Shown one piece after another: positions 31,369 to 37,914 of a stretch of DNA of 37,914 bases (position 1 is the stretch's first letter; each line of letters begins with the position of its first letter). Where the stretch lies: assembly GCA_003250355.1 (NCBI GenBank), contig QKGS01000083.1, positions 1-37,914 of the forward strand, read 5' to 3'. Both the position numbers and the translations under genes were made by a program. Source of the DNA: Bacteroidota bacterium (lineage in GTDB: Bacteria > Bacteroidota > Bacteroidia > Bacteroidales > SZUA-534). The notes under the pieces are model-generated. The model saw only the letters and a list, made by a program, of their open reading frames with translations, made no database searches and had not been told where the DNA came from.

Positions 31369-32892
31369 ATGTTAAAAACACTTGTAATATCAATAGTGTT
31401 AAGTTTACTAACACTGTTCGGGCTTGTGCAGTCGGGAGTTACAGTTACTCTTAATGTACCCCAATCGGCCAATGCAGGAAATGAGTTTCTTGTTGAGGCA
31501 ACCATAAATAAAGGTGTCGTAGAGGGTTTTGCCCGCTATGAGCAGGAATTGCCTGTTGGCTTTAAGGCCATAGCCCGAAATACTGCAAACGGCGATTTTC
31601 GATTTGAAAATAATAAGGTGAAAATTCAGTGGATGAGAATACCCACCGACAGGGAAATTACAATATCATATGCTATTGAGGTTGACCCTACTGTGTCGGG
31701 AGATTTTAATTTTGGAGGAAAATTTTCATATATTGAAGATAATGGAGTAAAAACAGCCGAAATAGCCCCGTATCCCGTAAAAATTATTGGAGACGAAACT
31801 GCTGCAGGCACTATTGCTTCGGCTAACACTACTGTTTCATATCAGAATGTGAGCTTAAAAACAATCGACTGTATACGTCAAAAACCTTATTTGAATAACG
31901 ATAATGAAGTTATAGTAAACCTTTTGGTAAATAAAGGGGCATTAAAAGATTTTGGCAAAATACAGGAACAAATACCACGAGGTTATAAGGCATTGAGTCT
32001 GCGTAGTAAGAACTCAATTTTTACTTATAAAAATGGTGTTATTAAGTTCTTGTGGATGAATATGCCGCGCGAGGAGCAGTTTGTTGTAACTTACAAATTG
32101 GTTCCCGAAGGTGAAATACCCGATCAGGAATTTATTATAACCGGAACTTTCTCGTATGCCGAAAATGAAAGAACAAAAACGGTAAATATTGCAGAGCGTA
32201 ATGTTGATTTGGAAACATTCAACGGCGACCAGTTAGTTGTAACTAAAACAGAGACCGAAAATACAGCAACTCAAAGCTCTTCATCAAGTAATTTGGCATC
32301 GAACAGTACTTATAGTTCTGCAACAGCTTCGTCAAATGCTGCTACTTCGGGTTCGGTAAATGCTTCAAATACGAGTGCAAATACAAATACAAACGGAAGC
32401 AGTTATAGTAATAGTACCTCTAATTCGGGAACTTATGCAAGTAGTAATACCAATTCGACCGAATCTTTAAGCTTCGATGATAATGGTTCTGCATCGGTTA
32501 GTTCAACAACCTATTCAGGTTCGTATGCCGATAATAGCAACAATGATGACTATGGTTCGCAATCAACAGGCGACTTGTCGCATATAACAGGTATACCTTT
32601 GCCCGATAAGGGAGTATCTTACAGAATTCAAATTGCGGCAGGGCATAAGCTGGTTGGAAAAAATTATTTTAAACATTTGAATGTAACCGATAATATTCAG
32701 GTTGAATTGCACGATGGCTGGCATAAGTACACTGTTGGGAATTTTTCGCAGTATAAAGATGCTCGCGACTATCGTATTTATATTTGGAACAATACACCAA
32801 TACACGATGCTTTTGTTTCAGCATATAATAGTGGAATGCGTATAACAGTACAGGAAGCGTTAATGATAGCTAGTCAAAAATGGTATCGTTAA
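31369..32892 (+). CDS. exported protein with two immunoglobulin-like repeats, Ser/Asn linker and SPOR-like C-terminus
   Basis: The 507-residue protein has a signal peptide (about 1-23) and two homologous domains of roughly 110 residues (about 24-135 and 160-280). They share patterns such as INKGVVEGFARYEQELPVGF against VNKGALKDFGKIQEQIPRGY, and KIQWMRIP against KFLWMNMP. A linker of about 100 residues follows (about 300-400), almost only Ser, Asn, Thr, Ala and Tyr. The last 92 residues (YRIQIAAGHKLVG, WHKYTVGNFSQYKDARDYRI) have the SPOR-like pattern, which in known proteins binds denuded peptidoglycan. I do not recognise the paired domains by name. It has its own promoter, and a barrel gene follows 50 bases later, so both probably act in the envelope. 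Localisation is inferred. Confidence 0.82.
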   Translation: MLKTLVISIVLSLLTLFGLVQSGVTVTLNVPQSANAGNEFLVEATINKGVVEGFARYEQELPVGFKAIARNTANGDFRFENNKVKIQWMRIPTDREITISYAIEVDPTVSGDFNFGGKFSYIEDNGVKTAEIAPYPVKIIGDETAAGTIASANTTVSYQNVSLKTIDCIRQKPYLNNDNEVIVNLLVNKGALKDFGKIQEQIPRGYKALSLRSKNSIFTYKNGVIKFLWMNMPREEQFVVTYKLVPEGEIPDQEFIITGTFSYAENERTKTVNIAERNVDLETFNGDQLVVTKTETENTATQSSSSSNLASNSTYSSATASSNAATSGSVNASNTSANTNTNGSSYSNSTSNSGTYASSNTNSTESLSFDDNGSASVSSTTYSGSYADNSNNDDYGSQSTGDLSHITGIPLPDKGVSYRIQIAAGHKLVGKNYFKHLNVTDNIQVELHDGWHKYTVGNFSQYKDARDYRIYIWNNTPIHDAFVSAYNSGMRITVQEALMIASQKWYR

Positions 32893-32942
32893 TCAATCCT
32901 TTTTGCTATATTCGCACAACCTTGCGACATTGAAAAGGATTA

Positions 32943-34265
32943 ATGAAATTATATACACCCCTAATACTAGTTTTAATATTATGCCGACAAATGCTTTTTT
33001 GTCAGGCATTCGATGAAACATACGAAACACTTTTGCTTGAAGAAGAAGAGGTTGTTACCGGTATGGCATTTAAGCCCGTTATAGGAGCCGGTGTGGGTGT
33101 GTTCTCTTTTTTTGGAGATGTGAACGATTATTTTGGTTCGCCTGTTAATGGTCTTTCATCGTACCGAATTTCAATAGGTAGGAGTGTAGGAAATAATTTC
33201 GATGTTGAATTTCACGGAACAGTAGGCGAAGTATCTGCCAATTCGTATGATGGTAATCCCTCTAATTCTCAGAATTTTCATACAAGTTTGTTTTTAGGCG
33301 GTGTATCGTTGTATTATAATTTCAACCATCTGCTTACACGTAAACGCCCAATACACCCTTATTTTTCATTAGGAGTAGAAGCAATTCAGTTTACTCCCAA
33401 GGGCGACATTTACAATGGCAACGGATTGCGTTATCATTATTGGGACGATGGTACAATTCGTGATTTGCCTCAGGAAAAAGGTGTTGCAGGTAATATTATT
33501 ACGCAGGATTTTAATTATGAATCAGATTTGCGCGAACTCGATTTGTATGGATATGGTATTTACTCCAAAACCAGTGTCGCAGTACCTGTTGATGTAGGTT
33601 TGAATTTTGCAGTATCCGACAGGGTAACATTTCGGATAGGTGCTGTTATGCACTTGTCAGCAACCGATTATATCGATAATTACAAAAAAGGATTACCCGA
33701 TTTTGTATTAAATACTTATGCTTGTCTTACTGTTGATATGTTTTCTGAAGCGGCCGAAATTGCAGCCGTTGAAAATTTCAGAAATCTAAAATACCTTATT
33801 ACCGATGGTAAGGATTACGATATGGATGGTGTTGACGATTTTAACGATGAATGCCCGGGTACTCCTGCTGAAGCAAAGGTAAACTATAAGGGGTGTCCGC
33901 TCGACCGCGATAAAGACGGTGTTCCCGATTATCTTGACCTCGATAATGAAACACCAATAGGAACAATTGCGGTTGGTGCTAATGGTATTAAAATAATGGA
34001 CGCCCATGTAATAGCAATTCTTTACGACCCCGAATCAGTGAAACGCAGCGATAGAAAATTATATGCTGAAGAATCGGAAGCTGCTGCCGAAATTGATCCA
34101 AGTAAAGGAATACCTGCAAAGTTTAAACCCGTAGACACCAACGGCGATAAGTATATATCTCACGAAGAATTACAAAAGGCTATCGATTCAATATTTGAAG
34201 GTAATTCTACTACCCTAACACCCGATGATATTTACGAATTACAGCAATTCTTTTTTAATCAGTAA
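32943..34265 (+). CDS. outer-membrane beta-barrel protein with thrombospondin-type-3-like and EF-hand calcium motifs
   Basis: The 440-residue protein has a signal peptide (about 1-22, ending FCQA). A barrel of about 250 residues follows with strands such as GAGVGVFSFFGDVNDYF, LFLGGVSLYYNFNHLL and VTFRIGAVMHLSATDYID. Calcium-type repeats DYDMDGVDDFNDECPGTP and DRDKDGVPDYLD come next. At residues 398-409 lies a canonical EF-hand loop, DTNGDKYISHEE, with acidic or oxygen ligands at positions 1, 3, 5, 9 and 12. OmpA-type Bacteroidota proteins with this barrel and repeats usually end in a peptidoglycan-binding OmpA domain. Here that domain is absent and the EF-hand region takes its place. It is the partner of the SPOR-like gene, 50 bases upstream. 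Function unknown. Confidence 0.83.
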   Translation: MKLYTPLILVLILCRQMLFCQAFDETYETLLLEEEEVVTGMAFKPVIGAGVGVFSFFGDVNDYFGSPVNGLSSYRISIGRSVGNNFDVEFHGTVGEVSANSYDGNPSNSQNFHTSLFLGGVSLYYNFNHLLTRKRPIHPYFSLGVEAIQFTPKGDIYNGNGLRYHYWDDGTIRDLPQEKGVAGNIITQDFNYESDLRELDLYGYGIYSKTSVAVPVDVGLNFAVSDRVTFRIGAVMHLSATDYIDNYKKGLPDFVLNTYACLTVDMFSEAAEIAAVENFRNLKYLITDGKDYDMDGVDDFNDECPGTPAEAKVNYKGCPLDRDKDGVPDYLDLDNETPIGTIAVGANGIKIMDAHVIAILYDPESVKRSDRKLYAEESEAAAEIDPSKGIPAKFKPVDTNGDKYISHEELQKAIDSIFEGNSTTLTPDDIYELQQFFFNQ

Positions 34266-34306
34266 TTTATTAGAATTTTTTTTATAGCATTTCATATCTG
34301 GAAAGG

Positions 34307-34346
34307 ACAACTGAATTTTAGTCAAGCCAATATAAAATCCAGTTGT
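34307..34346. terminator. stem-loop between convergent genes
   Basis: ACAACTGAATTTTA (34307-34320) pairs with TAAAATCCAGTTGT (34333-34346) at 13 of 14 positions, with a 12-base loop. No strong T-run follows on either strand, so it is a probable but unusual bidirectional terminator. Confidence 0.5.
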
Positions 34347-34365
34347 TATTAAATATCAATTTACT

Positions 34366-35907
34366 CTATTTTAGCTTCCAGATAGAAACTATTGGAGAAT
34401 TTAATTTACTGACAGAATAGTCGCATTCTCTACCAATTATTTTTTCAGGACTGTTTTTATTATCTCTTTTAATTGAAATAAAATAATCAGCTTCGTCCAT
34501 GTTTTCAGTAAATGTGATTTTTCTTCTATCACATTCAGGTAATAAAAGAGAATTCATTTGAAGCGGTCCTCCGCCAGACATGATTTTTATGTTTTCGCTG
34601 TTTTCGATTGAGAGTATTTTATTAAGCCCGACGAGGTATGATGTTCCCCAATAATCGGTTGTGAAATTATTGTATATATGATTTTCTTTTCTGCTAACTA
34701 ATTTATTATAGTATACATGTTGTATCGGGAAAGTAATTATGTGTCCCCATATTGAAGATATTATTGATATTGAAGCTAAAGTGTATGCAGAATAACTTAA
34801 TATGGTTTTTTTGTTTGAGTAGAGCATATATATTCCATATCCGGAAATGATAATAAAAGATGGAAAAATGAAAAACATTTGTCTCCAACTGTCATATAGA
34901 ATGGATTTTAAAAAAATGACAGAAGCTATTGATCCAAATAAAATAACGGCATTTATCCAAATAAAAATTTCAACTTTTAATGAGAATATATTTTTAAGAT
35001 TGCTAAAGGTTTTTTGGATTAGGTATAAAAAACCCAAAGTAAAGCAGATTAAGTATCCTATTGGTAGTGAAATTGAGATAAAAGCTGGAATGTAGAACCA
35101 TGGTAATTCTGAAGATAATATATCTTTCCCAAATAATAGAGTTGTTCCTATCCATCTGAAGTGAGCCATATTTTTGAATGCCTGAATAAAATTATCCAAA
35201 GGGGCATTCCATAAGTATGGCCATATTATCATTATACCTATTATGTAAGGTATTGTGAAAACAGCAAGGGTTTTAATGCTTTTTAACAGGTTTTTTGACT
35301 GATAAAGGTTTATTAGTTCAATAGCAATAAATATAGGATAAAGTATAATTCCCATTATGCGAAAACTTACAAGATACCCTGCAAAAAAACCGAATGTAAT
35401 ATAACTTTCAAGTGTATTTTTTTTTATGCTTCTGAATAAAAAATAGAGAGTTATAGCAAACATACTCATGAAAGGGATATCCTTGGGATTAAAGTATGAG
35501 TGTGCCCATATTACTGGAGTTAAGGCGTATAGGAGCATGGATGTTAAACCAATATATTTATTCCTGATTAGTTCAAAGAATGTTAGATATATAAAAAAAG
35601 CAGATATTATAAAGAATACATTTGATAGCAAATGTCTGAAAGCAAATATTTTACCTAGGTCGTTGCTTGATATTTTATCGCCAAGATAGTAAAGAGGAAG
35701 GACACCACCAACGCCATAGTCTTTGTCTTTGTAGTTATGTAGATAATCTGATTTTCCTGTGATATATTCATAAGATATTTTTCCTGTAGTTCTTTCTGTT
35801 GGTTCATCCCATGAAATCCCGTAGTGTTTATGGGTAACTAAACTAATTATAAATAATATAAGAAGAATTAATAATGCATATTTGTGTTTTTTAATAAAAG
35901 ATGTCAT
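34366..35907 (-). CDS. GT-C membrane glycosyltransferase (GT39-like)
   Basis: The 513-residue protein has about ten membrane helices. After the first helix comes HYGISWDEPTER, carrying the acidic pair expected in the first periplasmic loop of GT39-type enzymes. LTPVIWAHSYFNPKDIPF resembles the second conserved region of PMT-like proteins, and a soluble C-terminal part (about 415-513) follows. It should transfer a sugar from a polyprenyl-phosphate carrier in the periplasm. Acceptor and donor are unknown. It is only distantly similar in appearance to the enzyme at 26562. Its codon use seems slightly less enriched in the common neighbouring codons, but I could not quantify this. It is a single gene, converging on the barrel gene and lying 31 bases upstream of the smpB stop. 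Confidence 0.82.
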   Translation of the reverse strand: MTSFIKKHKYALLILLILFIISLVTHKHYGISWDEPTERTTGKISYEYITGKSDYLHNYKDKDYGVGGVLPLYYLGDKISSNDLGKIFAFRHLLSNVFFIISAFFIYLTFFELIRNKYIGLTSMLLYALTPVIWAHSYFNPKDIPFMSMFAITLYFLFRSIKKNTLESYITFGFFAGYLVSFRIMGIILYPIFIAIELINLYQSKNLLKSIKTLAVFTIPYIIGIMIIWPYLWNAPLDNFIQAFKNMAHFRWIGTTLLFGKDILSSELPWFYIPAFISISLPIGYLICFTLGFLYLIQKTFSNLKNIFSLKVEIFIWINAVILFGSIASVIFLKSILYDSWRQMFFIFPSFIIISGYGIYMLYSNKKTILSYSAYTLASISIISSIWGHIITFPIQHVYYNKLVSRKENHIYNNFTTDYWGTSYLVGLNKILSIENSENIKIMSGGGPLQMNSLLLPECDRRKITFTENMDEADYFISIKRDNKNSPEKIIGRECDYSVSKLNSPIVSIWKLK

Positions 35908-35938
35908 TTTGAATCAGATTTTGATGTTAATTTAGTTT

Positions 35939-36415
35939 TTACTTTGTATTATTTAATTTCTTGACTCTGTCAAGATCTCTTTTTGAGTCATTTTTCTTTA
36001 ATGTTTCTCTTTTGTCAAATTGTTTTTTCCCGCGTCCTAGTGCTATGTCAATTTTTATTAGTCCTCTGTCATTTAAATAAAGAGAAAGGGGAATCATTGC
36101 TAAGCCGCGTTCCTTAATTTTTCTGTGCCATTTGTCTAATTCTTTACGGGTAAGTAGTAATTTTCGCATACGGCGGCGGGTTTCGTGATTCATGTATCCG
36201 CGGTTCTCGTATTCTGCAATATGCATATTTAGTATGTAAAGCTCATCGTTAATAAATGCACAGTGAGCATCGGTTATGCTTACCAAATTATTGCGAATTG
36301 ACTTTATTTCTGTACCTAATAGCTGAATACCCGCAGTGTATGTTTCAAGTATTTCGTATTCAAAAGTGGCTCTTTTATTTCTTACCCTTATAGGGTTACT
36401 ATTCTTACCCTTCAT
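35939..36415 (-). CDS. smpB: SsrA-binding protein SmpB
   Basis: SmpB binds tmRNA and brings it to stalled ribosomes for trans-translation. From the ATG at 36415 the product is 158 residues (MKGKNSNPIRVRNKRATFEY). Motifs are GIQLLGTEIKSIR, RKLLLTRKELDKWHRKIKERGLA, DRGLIKIDIALGRGKKQFDKRE and the basic tail that enters the mRNA channel. An upstream ATG at 36439 is in frame, but the -7 box at 36437-36444 would overlap it, so transcripts from that promoter start after it. The shorter form also matches family length. No tmRNA gene is visible in the window. It diverges from miaA. Confidence 0.96.
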   Translation of the reverse strand: MKGKNSNPIRVRNKRATFEYEILETYTAGIQLLGTEIKSIRNNLVSITDAHCAFINDELYILNMHIAEYENRGYMNHETRRRMRKLLLTRKELDKWHRKIKERGLAMIPLSLYLNDRGLIKIDIALGRGKKQFDKRETLKKNDSKRDLDRVKKLNNTK

Positions 36416-36436
36416 GCTTAACAGTGAATTAGAATG

Positions 36437-36444
36437 CAAATATA
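36437..36444 (-). promoter_or_regulatory. -7 box of smpB
   Basis: The minus strand reads TATATTTG followed by C, a perfect TAnnTTTG. Its position decides the smpB start: transcription beginning about 6 bases beyond excludes the ATG at 36439 and leaves a leader of about 16 bases to 36415. No good -33 partner is seen. Confidence 0.55.
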
Positions 36445-36458
36445 AGTGTAAAATGAAC

Positions 36459-36466
36459 TATTTTTG
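36459..36466 (+). promoter_or_regulatory. -7 box of miaA
   Basis: TATTTTTG followed by CA fits TAnnTTTG and lies 26 bases before the miaA ATG. It faces away from the smpB box, with only 14 bases between them, so the two promoters overlap back to back. Confidence 0.5.
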
Positions 36467-36491
36467 CATTTATTAAGAATTCAAATAGTAA

Positions 36492-37418
36492 ATGGGGAAT
36501 AAAAACTTCGATTTAATAGTTGTACTGGGGCCTACGGCTACCGGAAAAACTAATTTAGCTGCAAATTTAGCATATAAGCTTAGCACTGAAATTATTAGTG
36601 CCGATTCGCGACAGGTATATCGTGGAATGGATTTGGGTACAGGTAAAGATATTGATGAATATATAGTAAACGAAACTGATATACCATATCATTTAATAGA
36701 TATTAAAACTGCCGGCTATAAGTATAATGTATATGAATATCAAGCCGATTTTTTGAATGTTTATAATAATATATGTAAGAGAGGCAAAATCCCTTTGCTT
36801 TGCGGTGGTACTGGAATGTATATTGAATCGGTATTGAAAGGCTATAAGCTTATTAATGTTCCGGCAAATGAAAATCTGAGGAGTGAGCTTGAGAACTATT
36901 CCTTGCCTGAATTGTCGGAGATTCTTTCCGGTATTAAAAATCAACACAATACGTCTGACATAGATACAAAAAAAAGGGCAATTAGAGCTATTGAAATAGC
37001 TTTGTACTATAAGAATAATTCGGTTGCTGATATTAACTATCCAATTATAAACCCGTTAATATTTGGTGTGTTGTTGGAGCGGAAATTAGTAAAGGAGCGG
37101 ATTACATTGCGCCTTAAACAACGATTAAGAGATGGTATGATTGATGAAGTTCAGGGTTTGTTAAACTCAGGTATTTCACCCGATAATCTTATTTATTATG
37201 GGCTTGAATATAAGTATATAACTCAGTTTCTGCAAAAAGAGTTTAGCTATAATAAAATGGTTGAGAAGCTCAATGTGGCTATTCACCAATTTTCAAAAAG
37301 ACAAATGACATGGTTTCGTAAAATGGAACGTGACGGTTTTAAAATTCATTGGGTCGATGGAGAGTTGCCGCTAGAAGAAAAAACTAACTATTGTTTAAAT
37401 ATTATCAATAGAATATAG
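36492..37418 (+). CDS. miaA: tRNA dimethylallyltransferase
   Basis: MiaA adds an isopentenyl group to A37 of tRNAs reading UNN codons. The 308-residue enzyme has the P-loop VLGPTATGKTNLA (about 11-23), ISADSRQVYRGMDLGTGK with the catalytic Asp38, DIPYHLID, the GGTGMYIESVLKG motif, and KRAIRAIEIALY. The C-terminal part is YGLEYKYITQF, KRQMTWFRKM and WVDGE. Length and motifs are normal, and I see no truncation. It is divergent from smpB and ends 127 bases before rmuC. The tRNA-Leu(TAA) in this window is among its expected substrates if A36-A37 context is kept. Confidence 0.96.
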   Translation: MGNKNFDLIVVLGPTATGKTNLAANLAYKLSTEIISADSRQVYRGMDLGTGKDIDEYIVNETDIPYHLIDIKTAGYKYNVYEYQADFLNVYNNICKRGKIPLLCGGTGMYIESVLKGYKLINVPANENLRSELENYSLPELSEILSGIKNQHNTSDIDTKKRAIRAIEIALYYKNNSVADINYPIINPLIFGVLLERKLVKERITLRLKQRLRDGMIDEVQGLLNSGISPDNLIYYGLEYKYITQFLQKEFSYNKMVEKLNVAIHQFSKRQMTWFRKMERDGFKIHWVDGELPLEEKTNYCLNIINRI

Positions 37419-37545
37419 ATATGCGGATAATCAATTTCTGAATTTGTTACTTACGATAGAAAATACAAACAGGGGATTCACCCATAAAAAAGGTCTGTTT
37501 GAGAATATTGTGAACTTATTAGATAGTCTTCAATAACAATTATTT

Positions 37546-37914
37546 ATGGAAATTATTGCAATCATTATTTCGTCTCTGTGCCTTGTTTTACTGGCCTTGT
37601 TAGTATTTGAAAAGAAGGAAAACAATGTTAATCCAATCATTGAAGCGGTACAGCAATTATTACAACGAGAGCTAAAGGATAATCGTTCGGAGTTATCGGT
37701 TTCTTTAAAGGAAAACAGAGAAGAACTGTCAAATGGCTTGGACAAGCTTACTCAAAAGCTTGAAGAAAAACTTACCATAATAAGCGATGGTCTGAATAAG
37801 AACGGAAAAGAAAACCGTGAGGAACTTACACGGTCGTTAAAAGATTTTAGTGATACATTCTCTAAAAACGTTAAAGAGTTTAATGACCTTCAAAAGCAGA
37901 AGTTTGATTCTATG
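37546..37914 (+). CDS. rmuC: RmuC-family DNA recombination protein, N-terminal part (3' truncated by window)
   Basis: The frame is open from ATG 37546 to the window end (123 codons). It begins with one membrane helix (IIAIIISSLCLVLLALLVF), followed by a long charged coiled coil with repeats of the type ENREELSNGLDKL, ENREELTRSLKDF and FNDLQKQKFDSM. This pattern is typical of RmuC, where the coiled coil precedes a restriction-endonuclease-like core that limits rearrangements at inverted repeats. The core lies outside the window, so the call rests on the N-terminus alone. A coiled-coil membrane protein of another family is the alternative. Confidence 0.72.
   Translation, partial: MEIIAIIISSLCLVLLALLVFEKKENNVNPIIEAVQQLLQRELKDNRSELSVSLKENREELSNGLDKLTQKLEEKLTIISDGLNKNGKENREELTRSLKDFSDTFSKNVKEFNDLQKQKFDSM

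Noticed and set aside
36416-36439. Eight-residue upstream extension of SmpB
   Set aside because: The ATG at 36439 overlaps the -7 promoter box, and SmpB homologues begin near MKGK, so the start at 36415 is preferred.

Overview
The window is a stretch of a low-GC Bacteroidota chromosome, probably of the Bacteroidales/Marinilabiliales type. This rests on the synteny rplM-rpsI-rpsB-tsf-pyrH-frr, on promoters of the Bacteroidota form TTTG-N19-TAnnTTTG, on the lack of Shine-Dalgarno sequences, and on typical families: type II glutamine synthetase, the ThrRS-like nucleoside kinase, Reg_prop kinases and DTV-repeat envelope proteins. The taxonomic call is inference.

Layout. 1-1800 is accessory DNA: the end of an unknown gene, a small membrane protein, a repeat-rich spacer, and a HigA-like antitoxin whose HI1419-type toxin is broken by one in-frame TGA. 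1795-2595 is a lipoprotein. 2845-7044 is the translation block (uL13, uS9, uS2, EF-Ts, UMP kinase, RRF), followed by glutamine synthetase II. 8416-11200 is a minus-strand operon of an aminotransferase, a class I amidotransferase-type hydrolase and a HAD protein. 11435-11857 is a tRNA Gly-Leu-Gly cluster with a tRNA-Leu fragment. 12056-12991 is a 2-hydroxyacid dehydrogenase.

13000-15766 is the most interesting part. An ECF sigma factor is fused to an anti-sigma-like segment, one membrane helix and a periplasmic tail ending in DTV/DTL motifs. The next gene encodes an exported, probably outer-membrane, protein that begins with five DTV-type repeats in the same six-residue register. The sequence TGCAACC-N16-TCTwATA stands directly before the sigma gene and again before a small transcript region downstream. 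Together these look like a self-contained trans-envelope signalling locus.

15812-23309 holds signalling genes: a Cache-PAS-CBS-DUF294 protein, a large two-component propeller histidine kinase and a second membrane histidine kinase, none with a neighbouring response regulator. uvrA follows. 26562-31236 is an operon of a GT-C glycosyltransferase, a methyltransferase, a polyprenyl-phosphate-sugar-synthase-like GT2 and a nucleoside kinase. 31369-34265 encodes two exported proteins, one with a SPOR-like end and one a barrel with calcium-binding-type repeats. A second GT-C enzyme, smpB, miaA and the start of rmuC close the window.

A window-wide oddity is that none of about 31 recognisable reading frames ends in TGA (17 TAA, 14 TAG). 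The only TGA inside a recognisable gene is the one that breaks the toxin.
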